Source of the DNA: Geothrix fuzhouensis
GTDB taxonomy: Bacteria > Acidobacteriota > Holophagae > Holophagales > Holophagaceae
Reading direction: 5' to 3'
NCBI RefSeq assembly: GCF_024609325.1
Contig: NZ_JANHMQ010000001.1
Span: forward strand, 124,001 to 188,000
DNA length: 64,000 nucleotides
The translations under genes were made by a program, and so were the position numbers. How positions within the stretch are numbered: position 1 is the stretch's first letter; each line of letters opens with the position of its first letter. A model generated the notes under the pieces. It was not told the DNA's origin, ran no database searches, and was given only the letters and a program-made list of their open reading frames with translations. Shown piece after piece: positions 7,368 to 16,500 of the stretch.

Positions 7368-10199
7368 TCAGCTTCTCAGGGCCTTCTGGACCACGGCCTT
7401 CAGCTCCTTGATCTGGTAGGGCTTCTGGAGGAAACCCGCCGGCCCGCCGTCCGGGAAGGTCTGCAGGGAGTCCTGTTCCGAATACCCGCTGCTGAGGACC
7501 ACGGGGATGGTCGGATCCAGGCTCCGCATGGTGAGGAAGGCCTCCCGCCCATCCAGGCGCGGCATGGTGAGGTCCATGATCACCAGATGGAGGTCCTTCC
7601 CATGTTCCCGGAAGCGCTCCAGGGCCTCCAGGCCATCCTGGGCGACCAGCACCTGGAAGCCGAGGGAATCGAGGGCCATCCCCGTGGTCCGGAGGATCTG
7701 CTCCTCATCGTCCACGAGCAGGACCAGGCCGCGGAAGGAAGGCTTGTCGGGCACCGGGGCCTGGGGCGCCCCGCAGGGGGTGGCCTGCTCCGCGGCGGGG
7801 AAGCAGAGCCTGAAGCGGGTACCCCGGCCCACCTGGCTGCTGATATTCAGCCCTGCGCCATGGCCGCGAAGGATCCCGAGCATGGCAGAAAGCCCCAGGC
7901 CGCGGCCCGTGGCTTTGGTGGTGAAGAAGGGGTCGAAGATCCGCTCCAGCACTTCGGGTGTCATGCCGCAACCCGTGTCCTCAACCTCCAGGACGACATG
8001 GCGGCCGGCTTTGGGGGCCTCGAGTCTGAACTCGTTCCGGAGGGCAGTGAGGCCGAGATCCGGGGCCGAGGTGGTGATATGGATGGCGCCTTCCTGATCG
8101 CCGATGGCGTCGGAGGCGTTGGTGACCAGGTTCATGACCACTTGCTGGAACTGGGCCGCATCGGCCTGGATCGCGGGGAGGTTCGGAGCCAGTTCCAGGT
8201 GCAAGCGGACCTTCTTGGAGATGGAGACCTCAAGCAGGTGGGTGAGGTCCCGGACGACGGCATTGAGGTCGTGGGGCCGGACCTCGAAGTGGCCCCGCCC
8301 TGAGTACGCCAGCATCTGCTTGGTCAATTCCGTGGCGCGCAGAATGGCGGCTTCCATGTTGACGAGGTAGGGGCGGGCCTGGGAGGTGTCCTCGAGCTTG
8401 AGCTGGGCGAGGTTCAGGTTCCCCAGCACCACCGTGAGCAGGTTGTTGAAGTCATGGGCGATGCCCCCAGCCAGCACACCAAGGCTCTCCAGTTTCTGGG
8501 TCTGGCGGAGGGCCTCCTCGGCCCGGCGGCGGTCCGTGAGATCCAGGAGGTAGCCCAGGTGGTAGCCCGGATCAGTGCCGTGACTCGCCACCGCGACGCT
8601 GAAGTCATAGAACCAGCGGTACTCGCCGTTCGCAGTGCGGAGGCGGTAATGCTGTTCGTAGTGGTTCAGCCCCTGCGCCTTGAACTCGGCCGCGGCTTGA
8701 TGGATGGCCACTACGTCATCGGGATGCACCAGCGAGTTGTAGGAGACGCGGCCGCTGACCAGAGCTTCGGGCGGGTAGCCGAGGATGGTCTGGATGTTGG
8801 GGGACACGTAGTCCACCGGCCAGCCTTCCTCGATGCGCCACTTCACGACCATCACCGGGCCGCCCACGAAGAGGCCGCGTTCCGCGAGGAGGGCTTCCTC
8901 CGCCTGCTGGCGTTCGGTGACATCCGTGGCAATGCCGATGATGGATTCAAGGCGGCCACGATCGTCGAGGACGGGCGTGAGCAGATTGTCGAAGATCCGG
9001 TCCCGGAAGCGGGCCACTTGGCGGGAAGGTTGGCCCTGGAGGCTCCGGCGGATCTGGTCCAGCACCATCGGATCCCAGCCGGCGGGCTCCAGGAGGGAGG
9101 AGTGTCCCACCACCTGGCCGGGTCGCAGGCCGATCTTGGCGAGCCCCAGACCTTCGGACAGGGTGAAGCGGCCCTCGGGATCCAATTGGTAGATGATGGC
9201 CTCGGAATAGGCCAGAACGGTCCGGAGGCGTCGCTCCGCGCTGCGGAGCGCCTGTTCCACGGCCTTGCGATCTGTGATGTCGCGGGTGATGGAGAGCAGA
9301 CAAGGGGTACCGTCCACCTCCATAATCTTTCCGGACATGAGGCCGGTGACGATCGTGCCGTCCTTTCGTCGGAAGGGGGCTTCGAGGCTCGTGAAGGCCC
9401 CGTGCTCTCGGATGAGCTGGACAGCCTGGTCCCGATCCTCGGGGTCGACCCAGATCCCCAGGTCCAGGGCCGAGCGGCCGATGGCCTCCTCTCGCGTCCA
9501 GCCCGTGAGGCGGGTGAAGCCTTCGCTGACGTCGAAGTAGGTGCCGTCCTCCAGCCGGGTGAGGTTGATGGCATCCGGGCTGGCCTGGAAGGCCTTCGAG
9601 AACTTGTCCTCGCTGAGCCGGAGGCCATCCTCAGCCGCCCTGCGCTCGATGGCCATGGCCACCTGCCCCGATACGAAGACAAGCAGATCCCGCTCCTCGG
9701 GGGTGTAGTGCCGGTCGCCCGTATAGATCTGGATGGCCAGGACTCCGAATACGCCCCGGGCGCCAATGAGAGGAACCCCCAGCCAGTCCAGGGTATCCGT
9801 TCCGAGGGGTTCGACCTCGCCAGAAGCTTCCAGGCTATGGAGGATCTCCGGATCCAGGAGGAGGGGCTTCTCCGTGCGCAGCACGTATTCCGTCAATCCC
9901 CGGCGAAAGGTCCGGGGCGGAGGGACAGGATCCGATTCATCCACGAAGTAGGGGAAGGAAACCGTTCCCGAAGTCCGATCCCAGAGGGCGAAGTACAGGT
10001 TCTCAGCCGGCATGAGATCACGGGCGATGGCGTGGACCCGGCTGTAGAGTTCCTGCAGGTCCGTGGCGCGCAGGGCGGCCTCGGCGATGCGGTAGGTGGC
10101 CTTCAGATATCGGCGTACCAGGGCCAAAGCCTCGACCGGATCCCGGGGTTCCTTTGGTGGATGCATGGATCCGTTATCGACCCTTCTGGGCGACCGCAC
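7368..10199 (-). CDS. Hybrid sensor histidine kinase (GAF, multiple PAS, HisKA, HATPase, receiver)
   Basis: This is a cytoplasmic hybrid kinase of up to 943 residues without clear membrane segments. In order it has a GAF domain (about 40-190), three PAS domains (about 205-320, 325-440, 445-560), a HisKA helix with GGIAHDFNNLLTVVLGN carrying the phospho-His near residue 587, a HATPase_c domain with D-T-G-C-G-M and G-L-G-L-S boxes, and a C-terminal receiver with LVDDEE and the phospho-acceptor in VIMDLTMPR. The GTG at 10199 gives the longest form. An ATG eleven codons later (10166) is an equally plausible start. It sits 15 bp after the ABC permease gene and so may be co-transcribed with the exporter. 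The signal is unknown. Confidence 0.88.
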   Translation of the reverse strand: MRSPRRVDNGSMHPPKEPRDPVEALALVRRYLKATYRIAEAALRATDLQELYSRVHAIARDLMPAENLYFALWDRTSGTVSFPYFVDESDPVPPPRTFRRGLTEYVLRTEKPLLLDPEILHSLEASGEVEPLGTDTLDWLGVPLIGARGVFGVLAIQIYTGDRHYTPEERDLLVFVSGQVAMAIERRAAEDGLRLSEDKFSKAFQASPDAINLTRLEDGTYFDVSEGFTRLTGWTREEAIGRSALDLGIWVDPEDRDQAVQLIREHGAFTSLEAPFRRKDGTIVTGLMSGKIMEVDGTPCLLSITRDITDRKAVEQALRSAERRLRTVLAYSEAIIYQLDPEGRFTLSEGLGLAKIGLRPGQVVGHSSLLEPAGWDPMVLDQIRRSLQGQPSRQVARFRDRIFDNLLTPVLDDRGRLESIIGIATDVTERQQAEEALLAERGLFVGGPVMVVKWRIEEGWPVDYVSPNIQTILGYPPEALVSGRVSYNSLVHPDDVVAIHQAAAEFKAQGLNHYEQHYRLRTANGEYRWFYDFSVAVASHGTDPGYHLGYLLDLTDRRRAEEALRQTQKLESLGVLAGGIAHDFNNLLTVVLGNLNLAQLKLEDTSQARPYLVNMEAAILRATELTKQMLAYSGRGHFEVRPHDLNAVVRDLTHLLEVSISKKVRLHLELAPNLPAIQADAAQFQQVVMNLVTNASDAIGDQEGAIHITTSAPDLGLTALRNEFRLEAPKAGRHVVLEVEDTGCGMTPEVLERIFDPFFTTKATGRGLGLSAMLGILRGHGAGLNISSQVGRGTRFRLCFPAAEQATPCGAPQAPVPDKPSFRGLVLLVDDEEQILRTTGMALDSLGFQVLVAQDGLEALERFREHGKDLHLVIMDLTMPRLDGREAFLTMRSLDPTIPVVLSSGYSEQDSLQTFPDGGPAGFLQKPYQIKELKAVVQKALRS

Positions 10200-10214
10200 A
10201 AGTAATGGAAGGCA

Positions 10215-11279
10215 TCAGGCCCAGCGGAACCGGCGCACCGCCAGGGCGAAGGCGGCCAGGCCCCAGGCGGCTACGATGGCCAGGCCCACTTCGTGTCCAG
10301 CCAGGCTGCCGCCGTCGTTGAACACGGCCCGCAAGGCACGGAGGAAGGGCGCCAGCGGCATCACGGCGACGGTGTGCTGCAGCCAGGCCGGGGCGGAATC
10401 CAGGGTGAAGTAGACACCGCTGAGCATCATCAACGGGAAGAACACCAGGTTCGAGAGGGCGGCGTAGCCCTCTGAGGTGTCCGCGAAGCCGCTGAGGGCG
10501 AAGCCGAAGGCCATGAAGCAGCCCGTGCCGAGGGTCATGATGAGGAACAGATCGAGGAACGAGCCCTGGTTCTGGATGCCGAAGACCAGACGACCCACCA
10601 GCAGCAGGATGGCGGCCTGGATAACCGTGACCGTCAGGCGGTGCAGCACCTGGCCCAGCAGGAAGAGCCACTTGGGCAGCGGGGTGACGGCCAGGCGGCG
10701 GAACTTGCCCTTTTCGCGGTAGGACACGTTCACCATGCCCACGCTGAAGAGCCCCATGCTCACGAGGTTCAGCCCCAGCAGGCCCGGCAGCAGGAAAGAG
10801 GCGTAGTTGGCGGAGTGCTTGTGGCCGGGACTCTCCACCGAGATGGGGATGCGGCCAGGCTCGGGGGCCCCGTTCAGCCGGGCCTGCGCCATGAGCCAAG
10901 CCTGGTTCACCAGCCCTGCTGTGGCGCCCGCCTGGGCCATGAGGTAGCTGTTTAGACGCAGGCGGTACCCCGCGCCATCCGACTCCACCTGGGCGGCGGT
11001 CTCGCCCCGCGCCCAGCGGGCCTCGGCCTCAGCCTTCGGGAGGGCCTGCACCTTGAGCTGGACGTCTGCCAGGGCCTGGTCCAGGGCCGTGTCCTGCGGG
11101 CCCGGCGCCGGAGCCTGTACTCGCACCACGGAGAGCTTTGGCCCGCCCCCGTCCCGGAAGATGAGCCCGAAGCCCAGCAGCAGGACCACGGGGAAGGCGA
11201 AGGTCCAGAACATGGCCACGCGGTCCCGGCGGTAGAGCCGCCATTCCATCGCGAACTGACGCCAGAGCATCATCATCAT
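10215..11279 (-). CDS. ABC-2 type transporter permease
   Basis: This 354-residue permease has one N-terminal membrane segment (VAMFWTFAFPVVLLLGFGLIF), a large extracytoplasmic region of about 150 residues, and five or so C-terminal helices, the arrangement of ABC-2 and DrrB/YhhJ-like exporters. The motif FRRLAVTPLP-like stretch before the core helices (K-G-K-F-R-R-L-A-V-T-P-L-P) is typical of the family. It starts at a run of four ATG codons; the first overlaps the ATPase stop by ATGA, so translation is coupled. With the preceding ATPase it forms a minimal exporter. Substrate is unknown, though the preceding gene is a prenyltransferase fusion. Confidence 0.88.
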   Translation of the reverse strand: MMMMLWRQFAMEWRLYRRDRVAMFWTFAFPVVLLLGFGLIFRDGGGPKLSVVRVQAPAPGPQDTALDQALADVQLKVQALPKAEAEARWARGETAAQVESDGAGYRLRLNSYLMAQAGATAGLVNQAWLMAQARLNGAPEPGRIPISVESPGHKHSANYASFLLPGLLGLNLVSMGLFSVGMVNVSYREKGKFRRLAVTPLPKWLFLLGQVLHRLTVTVIQAAILLLVGRLVFGIQNQGSFLDLFLIMTLGTGCFMAFGFALSGFADTSEGYAALSNLVFFPLMMLSGVYFTLDSAPAWLQHTVAVMPLAPFLRALRAVFNDGGSLAGHEVGLAIVAAWGLAAFALAVRRFRWA

Positions 11280-12196
11280 TCCCTCAGGCTGCGGCCGGTG
11301 CGGTGCAGGAAGACGTCCTCCAGCGTGGCCCGCCGGATGTGGACCTGCTGGAAGGGGACGGCGGCGGCTTCCGCGGCCTCGAGCAACCGGGGCAGCAGGG
11401 CCTTGGGGTCCGGCGTGGGGATCTCCCACAAATCCGCGCGGCGCTCCACGGTCTGGTCCAGCCGTGCGGCGAAAGCCGCTGGCTCGGGGGCGGCGCCCTC
11501 GAAGGTCAGCTCCACGACGCTGGGAATGGCCAGGTCGGCAATGAGCGAGGTCGGCGTGCCCGTGGCGATGACCTGGCCGTGGTCCATGATGGCCAGGCGG
11601 TCACAGAGGGCTTCGGCCTCGTCCATATAGTGGGTGGTGAGCATGACCGTCCGCCCCTCGGCCTTCATGCGGCGGACCACATCCCACAGGCTGCGTCGCG
11701 CCTGGGGATCGAGCCCGGTGGTGGGTTCGTCCAGGAAGACCAGCTCCGGATCGTTCACCAGGGCCAGTGCCAGGGCCAGCCGCTGCTGCTGCCCACCGCT
11801 GAGGGTGATGTGGTAGGCGTCGGCCTTCTCCTGGAGCTGCACCAAGTCCAGCAGATCGTCGGTGCCCCGGCGTTTCGGGTAATAGCTGCCATAGAGGTCC
11901 AGGGCCTCTCGGGGCGTGATCTTGTTGAAGAGGCTGGTGCTCTGGAGCTGCACGCCGATGCGGGCGCGGATCTCCTGGCCCTGTTCCGCCCAGGTCAGGC
12001 CCAGGATCTCGATCTCGCCCGTGTCAGCTTCGGTCAGGCCTTCGATGATCTCGAGGGTGGTCGTCTTGCCGGCGCCGTTGGGGCCCAGCAGACCGAAGAC
12101 CTCACCCCGCGCCACGTCGAGGTCCACACCGGCCACGGCCACCACCTTGGGGAAAGCCTTGCGAAGACCACGAATGTGGAGGGCGGAACCGGACAT
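11276..12196 (-). CDS. ABC transporter ATP-binding protein (DrrA-like)
   Basis: This is a 306-residue ABC ATPase powering the ABC-2 permease encoded immediately after it. Walker A is GPNGAGKTT, the signature is LSGGQQQRL, Walker B is LVFLDEPTTGLD, and the H-loop is TTHYMDEAEAL. The extra C-terminal ~80 residues are usual for DrrA/NodI/CcmA-type exporters. The start at 12196 is supported by a GAGGT four bases upstream; an in-frame ATG run at 12220 would add eight residues. Long open frame further upstream on this strand is a shadow of the fused prenyltransferase gene. Family members export drugs, polyketides, lipids or polysaccharides. Confidence 0.92.
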   Translation of the reverse strand: MSGSALHIRGLRKAFPKVVAVAGVDLDVARGEVFGLLGPNGAGKTTTLEIIEGLTEADTGEIEILGLTWAEQGQEIRARIGVQLQSTSLFNKITPREALDLYGSYYPKRRGTDDLLDLVQLQEKADAYHITLSGGQQQRLALALALVNDPELVFLDEPTTGLDPQARRSLWDVVRRMKAEGRTVMLTTHYMDEAEALCDRLAIMDHGQVIATGTPTSLIADLAIPSVVELTFEGAAPEPAAFAARLDQTVERRADLWEIPTPDPKALLPRLLEAAEAAAVPFQQVHIRRATLEDVFLHRTGRSLRE

Positions 12197-12252
12197 GAAG
12201 ACCTCGGAACCCATCATCATGCCCGGGCCGGCGCCTGTGGGGACAGGGAGAT

Positions 12253-13824
12253 TCAGGACAGGTGGGCCAGGGGGATGATCCCGAACCACAGGAGGTAGGT
12301 CAGGGCCAGGGCCATGATGCCGTCGATGCGTTCGCAGGGCGCACCCCGGCGGAGGTAGCGGAGGATGGCGCGGACCAGCAGAAGCGCGTGGGGGACGGCC
12401 AGGAAGATGGCGACTCCGCTGGCTCCGCCGAAGAGGCCCCACTGCTGCCAGAGCACCCCACAGGCGGCAGCGGCCACCGCGAATCCCAGGGCGGCCCAGG
12501 CGGCCCCCCGGCGGCCCAGCAGCACCGCCAGCGTCCGCTTGGCCACGGCCCCGTCCGCCTCGTGATCTGGCAAGGCGGACAGCGTGATGGCCGAAAGGGT
12601 GGCCAGGAACAGGGGCAGGCCCACAAGCCAGGGGAAGGGGTCCCGCCAGAGGCCGGACTGGAGCAGGCCTCCTACGAAAATGGCCGCGAAGCTGTGGGTG
12701 AGGCCCACGTCCAGCTCCCCCAGGCCCCGGTAGACGAGCCTCAGGGGGGGCACGGTGTAGCCCACGGCAAGCACCGCCAGGGCGATCATCGCCGCCAGAC
12801 CCGGTCGGCCGGCCGGGGCAAGGGCGGCGCCCAGGGCCGCCAGCCCCGTGCCCAGTGCCAAGGCCAACCCGGCCATGGCCCGCCGGACGCTGCTGGGGCC
12901 GAGCTCTCCGTCCGCCAGTACGCGGCTGCCGCCGTTGAAGGGGCCCGCGTGGCGGTTGAGCCGGTCCGTGCCCTGGTCGAACCACTCGTTGCTGACCACG
13001 GTGAGCGCCTCCATCAGGAAGAGGCACAGGTAGCCGAGCCAGTAGGTCCGGGTCGAGAAGGCGCCCCCGTGGCGCGACCCCGCCAGGGCGCCGATGGTGT
13101 AGGCCACCCAGGCCATGGGGTAGAACTGCAGGCGAAGCAACCGCAGCCACGCCCCGGCCCGTGCGCGCAGGCGGTGGCGGCGGAGGCGTCCGGGCAGTCG
13201 GGTCGCCTCCAACCGGACCTGTTCCAGCCACCGGGTCCGGGCCTCGGCGGTGGCGGGCTTCACGGGGGCGAAGGTGGAGATGAAGGTGGGCGCCACGCCG
13301 CAGAAGCCCAGCGTGGCCCGCCGCATGGCCTGGTGGCCGGGCTGGCGGTAGATGAGCCGGTAGACCCAGGATGGCGTGTCCATGGTCACCAGTAGATGGG
13401 CCGAGCGCCCCTTCAGGAGCTTCGTCCAGGTGGCGGGATCCTCCTCGTCGGTCGCGAAGGCGAAGCCGGGCGTGAGCACGCGGTCCAGGAAGCCCTTGAG
13501 CAGGGCAGGCAGGGTGCCCCACCAGGCGGGGTAGACGAAGACCAGGTGGTCAGCCCAACGGATCAGGGCCTGGGCCCGGGCCAGGTCCGGCTCCAGGGCC
13601 TGGTCCCGGGGCGAGGGCAGCCACACGTGGGGGTCGAAGGCGAGGTTGGCGAGGTCGAGGCGCTCGACCTCGAACCCGGCGGATCGGGCGCCTGCCTCAT
13701 AGGCCCCGGCGAGGGCCCCGCAGAAGCTGTCCACGCGGGGATGGCCGAGGATCACGAGAACCCTGGGCGTCGCGCCTTCCGTGGATGCCGCCACCTGCCC
13801 TCCGTCCGGATGGGATGGGGTCAT
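12253..13824 (-). CDS. Fusion of flavodoxin-fold NAD(P)H:quinone oxidoreductase-like domain and UbiA prenyltransferase
   Basis: This single frame of 523 residues joins two enzymes. Residues 20-205 look like the flavodoxin-fold quinone reductases of the MdaB/KefF/NQO type: VLVILGHPRVDSF at the FMN loop, F-V-Y-P-A-W-W-G-T-L-P at 97-106, and G-F-A-F further on. Residues 222-523 are a polytopic UbiA-type prenyltransferase. The first Asp motif is N279-x3-D283-x3-D287 and the second is D420-x3-D424 followed by A-K-R-T. UbiA enzymes transfer isoprenyl chains onto aromatic acceptors, as in ubiquinone, menaquinone and heme O synthesis. AGGAG lies 5 bp before the ATG. It follows ispE by 17 bp. The acceptor is unknown. 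Confidence 0.85.
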   Translation of the reverse strand: MTPSHPDGGQVAASTEGATPRVLVILGHPRVDSFCGALAGAYEAGARSAGFEVERLDLANLAFDPHVWLPSPRDQALEPDLARAQALIRWADHLVFVYPAWWGTLPALLKGFLDRVLTPGFAFATDEEDPATWTKLLKGRSAHLLVTMDTPSWVYRLIYRQPGHQAMRRATLGFCGVAPTFISTFAPVKPATAEARTRWLEQVRLEATRLPGRLRRHRLRARAGAWLRLLRLQFYPMAWVAYTIGALAGSRHGGAFSTRTYWLGYLCLFLMEALTVVSNEWFDQGTDRLNRHAGPFNGGSRVLADGELGPSSVRRAMAGLALALGTGLAALGAALAPAGRPGLAAMIALAVLAVGYTVPPLRLVYRGLGELDVGLTHSFAAIFVGGLLQSGLWRDPFPWLVGLPLFLATLSAITLSALPDHEADGAVAKRTLAVLLGRRGAAWAALGFAVAAAACGVLWQQWGLFGGASGVAIFLAVPHALLLVRAILRYLRRGAPCERIDGIMALALTYLLWFGIIPLAHLS

Positions 13825-13841
13825 CCTACTCCTGGGATCGA

Positions 13842-14678
13842 TCAGACACGCCAGAGGTCCCAGTCGGGCCGGAGGCCGGAGATCCGCGCCGCGGCGGCGT
13901 CCCGGTCCTGAACGCGGGCGTACCGGGCCGCCCAGCAGCTGCCGGAGCCACAGAGCAGGGGCTCGCCGCTGGTGTCACGCAGGGCGTCACGCACCTCGGC
14001 CAGGGGCGGGCACACCCACAGGGCCGCGCCCGTGAGGTCGTTGCGCCAGGGCGGCACGGCGCCTTCAGGTTGCGAGGCCAGGGCCTCGGGAAAGGGATAG
14101 CCCACGTCCTGGAGGGCCCGGTACACGCTGGGCGTGCTCACATGCAGGCCCGGATGGACCAGCAGGATGGGTTCCAGCGGCACCGGCCGCAGGGGAAACA
14201 CCCGCTCGCCCCGGCCCAGGCCCAGCACGGTGCCGCCCAGCAGGAACAGGGGCACGTCGCTGCCCAGGCGGGCGGCCATCCTCAGCAGCACCTGATCTTC
14301 CAAGCCCAGGTCGAACATCCGGTTGCCCAGGCGGAGGGCGGCCGCCGCATCGCTGCTGCCGCCGCCGAGGCCCGCGCCGTGGGGGATGCGCTTCTCCAGG
14401 TGCAGGGTCGCAGGCAGGGGACGCTTCGCCTCTTCCTCCAGCAGGCGCCAGGCCTTGAGCACCAGGTTGGATTCGTCGGCCACCAAGCCATCACCCGTGG
14501 GGCCCGTGATGGCCAGGGTGAGGGTTGAAGCCGGTTCACCTTCCAGCGTGTCCGTCAGGTTGGCCACACCTTCCAGCACGGTGGTGACCAGCTCCAGTTC
14601 GTGGAACCCGTCCGCCCGTCGCCCGAGGACGGCGAGAAAGCGGTTGAGCTTGGCGGGAGCCTGGATTGCGAGAACCAT
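13842..14678 (-). CDS. ispE: 4-diphosphocytidyl-2-C-methyl-D-erythritol kinase
   Basis: This is the GHMP-family kinase of the MEP pathway, which phosphorylates CDP-methylerythritol with ATP on the way to IPP and DMAPP. The 278-residue length is usual. The N-terminal A-P-A-K-L-N-R-F-L-A-V and R-R-A-D-G-F-H-E-L motifs bind substrate, and the ATP loop IPHGAGLGGGSSDAAA is complete. The C-terminal C-G-S-G-S-C-W-A replaces the more common M-S-G-S-G. The ATG at 14678 is preferred over a TTG six codons upstream at 14696. It is the first gene of a minus-strand run that continues into the UbiA fusion, which would consume isoprenoid product. Confidence 0.93.
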   Translation of the reverse strand: MVLAIQAPAKLNRFLAVLGRRADGFHELELVTTVLEGVANLTDTLEGEPASTLTLAITGPTGDGLVADESNLVLKAWRLLEEEAKRPLPATLHLEKRIPHGAGLGGGSSDAAAALRLGNRMFDLGLEDQVLLRMAARLGSDVPLFLLGGTVLGLGRGERVFPLRPVPLEPILLVHPGLHVSTPSVYRALQDVGYPFPEALASQPEGAVPPWRNDLTGAALWVCPPLAEVRDALRDTSGEPLLCGSGSCWAARYARVQDRDAAAARISGLRPDWDLWRV

Positions 14679-14716
14679 GGCTCCAAGGTAGCGCAACCAT
14701 CCGTTACGCTCAGAGG

Positions 14717-15220
14717 ATGGTTCTGTTCTTCCGCACCCTCTGGAAACTGCTCACGCTCTGGCGCCGTCCGGCCCTGGATCCCATGGGCGTCTCCGTGCTC
14801 CATTTCCGCGTGTGGCCCAACGACCTGGACATGAACGTCCACATGAACAACGGACGCTTCCTCAGCATCATGGACCTGGGCCGGTTCGACCTCACCTTCC
14901 GGACGAAGCTGGGCCGGGCCATGCTGGGCCACCGCTGGAAGCCGCTGGTCGGCGGCATCACCATGCGCTACCGCCGCAGCCTCGAGCTGTTCGAGCCCTT
15001 CACCCTGCACACGCGGCTGCTGGGCTGGGACGAGAAGTGGGTCTTCCTGGAGCAGCGCTTCCTGAAGCGGGACGGCGACCTCGCCGCCGAAGGCGTCGTG
15101 AAGGCCCTCTTCCGGGGGAAGGCCGGCAACGTCCCCATGGCCGAGGTGCTCCGCCTGATGGATTACGAAGGGCCCCAACTCGAATTGCCGGAAGCCATCA
15201 AGCGGTGGGCGAAAGGGTAA
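14717..15220 (+). CDS. Acyl-CoA thioesterase-like protein (hotdog fold, THEM6 type)
   Basis: This 167-residue protein resembles the 4HBT/THEM6 group. It has a hydrophobic N-terminus, then V-W-P-N-D-L-D-M-N-V-H-M-N-N-G-R-F, in which the Asp-x-N-x-H-x-N-N pattern is the family hallmark, and L-E-Q-R-F-L near residue 115. Hotdog thioesterases of this type hydrolyse acyl-CoA or act on acyl carrier thioesters. The start at 14717 follows CAGAGG almost directly, an unusually close ribosome site, so a start a few codons downstream cannot be excluded. It is divergent from ispE with 38 bp between starts. Confidence 0.75.
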   Translation: MVLFFRTLWKLLTLWRRPALDPMGVSVLHFRVWPNDLDMNVHMNNGRFLSIMDLGRFDLTFRTKLGRAMLGHRWKPLVGGITMRYRRSLELFEPFTLHTRLLGWDEKWVFLEQRFLKRDGDLAAEGVVKALFRGKAGNVPMAEVLRLMDYEGPQLELPEAIKRWAKG

Positions 15221-15302
15221 GTCGAAAACGCATACGCGATTTCCGTAGGCGCACGGGTGCAGCCAGCGCCTGAGGCCTGAAGACTGGACCCTGAGGACTG
15301 CC

Positions 15303-16100
15303 CTACAGTCCGTCCTCCAGCTCGAATTCAGGATCCGGGATGCTCAGGATCTCCGGGCCATCCTTGGTGATGGCGATGTCGTGCTCGAACTGGGCGGAGA
15401 GCTGGCCGTCGCGGGTGCGGACGGTCCAGCCATCGGGCTCCACCAGGCACTTGTGGCTGCCGATGTTGAGGATGGGCTCGATGGTGATGGTCATGCCCGG
15501 CTCCATGCGGAAGCCGGTGCCCGGGCGCTGGTCGGCGAAGACCACCTGGGGATCCTCGTGCAGGTCGCGCCCCAGGCCATGGCCGATGTACTCGCGCACG
15601 ATGGAGTAGCCGCGCTCCTCGGCGAAGGTCTGCACGGCGGTGGCCATGTCGCCCAGGCGCTCGCCGGGACGGCAGTGCTCGATGCCCACGAACATGGCCA
15701 GCTGGGCGGTCTGGATGAGGCGCCGGGCCTCGTCGCTGATCTTGCCCACACCCACGGTCAGGCAGGTGTCGCCATGGTAGCCGTCGAGCTTGGCGCCGCA
15801 GTCGATGGCGATGATGTCGCCTTCCTGGAGCACGTATTTCGAGGGGATCCCGTGCACCACCTTGTCGTTCACGGAGGTGCAGAGGGTGGCGGGGAAGCCG
15901 TGGTAGCCCTTGAAGCTGGGGGAAGCCCCTTGCTGGCGGATATAGGCCTCGGCTACGCGGTCGATCTCCAGCAGGCTCACACCGGGTTTCGCGGCGCGGG
16001 CGGCCAGGCGCAGGGCGTTGGCGGCCACGCGGCCCGCCTCGCGGAGTTTCTCGATCTCCTTGCGGCTCTTGTAGCGGATCTGTTCTCGGATCAGGACCAT
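15303..16100 (-). CDS. map: Methionine aminopeptidase, type I
   Basis: This metalloenzyme removes the initiator Met from nascent proteins. The pita-bread fold spans the 265 residues. Visible metal and catalytic ligands are H83, D100 and D111 (D-C-G-A-K-L-D-G-Y-H-G-D), the later His in YIGHGLGRDLHEDP, and Glu in EPGMTITIEP and QFEHDIAI. The length and lack of an insert fit type I. The start at 16100 is supported by GAGGG four bases upstream; longer in-frame extension to 16412 has no such site and overlaps the divergent lipoprotein gene. It is transcribed divergently from that gene. Confidence 0.95.
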   Translation of the reverse strand: MVLIREQIRYKSRKEIEKLREAGRVAANALRLAARAAKPGVSLLEIDRVAEAYIRQQGASPSFKGYHGFPATLCTSVNDKVVHGIPSKYVLQEGDIIAIDCGAKLDGYHGDTCLTVGVGKISDEARRLIQTAQLAMFVGIEHCRPGERLGDMATAVQTFAEERGYSIVREYIGHGLGRDLHEDPQVVFADQRPGTGFRMEPGMTITIEPILNIGSHKCLVEPDGWTVRTRDGQLSAQFEHDIAITKDGPEILSIPDPEFELEDGL

Positions 16101-16146
16101 CTTGCCCTCGATCTCCAGTCTAGCGGGGTGGCGGTAGAATGTCGGC

Positions 16147-16500
16147 ATGGCGCGACCTACGACGATCCTGGTGACGACAGCCTTGCTGCCCCTCGCTCTG
16201 GCAGCTGGCCTAATGGCTTGCCGCGGCATCCCATCCCGCCCCGCCTCCGTGCCGCCCGAAGCCAAGTGGTGCGCCGAGGCCAAGGAGGGGGTTTTCCTCA
16301 AGGTTGGCAGCCACCAGGGCACCCTGTGGCAGCTGGAGATCTGGGACCGGAAGGGGCAGCTCCTGGGCTCGGGCTCCTTCCGCCTGCGTGGCTTCGCCAA
16401 GGCGACAATCATCCCGGAGGAAGTGCAGGCCTGGCAGAACGGCGTGCTTCAATTGAAAGATGGCACGGTGCTGGTGTCTGAAGCTCCGGCTGCGCGTTGA
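16147..16500 (+). CDS. Small putative lipoprotein
   Basis: This is a 117-residue protein of unknown function. It has a signal peptide with a hydrophobic stretch (residues 6-24) ending in a plausible lipobox, L-M-A-C at residues 22-25, so lipidation at C25 is likely. The mature part has the strand-rich stretch GTLWQLEIWDRKGQLLGSG and no motif I recognise. Its TGA overlaps the ATG of the next gene by TGATG, and that gene overlaps the one after it, forming a coupled three-gene unit of unknown role. It is divergent from map. Confidence 0.7.
   Translation: MARPTTILVTTALLPLALAAGLMACRGIPSRPASVPPEAKWCAEAKEGVFLKVGSHQGTLWQLEIWDRKGQLLGSGSFRLRGFAKATIIPEEVQAWQNGVLQLKDGTVLVSEAPAAR

Noticed and set aside
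8454-10205. 583-codon frame opposite the hybrid histidine kinase
   Set aside because: The minus-strand frame shows GAF, PAS, HisKA, HATPase and receiver motifs; the plus-strand frame is low-complexity His/Gln/Gly-rich and matches nothing.
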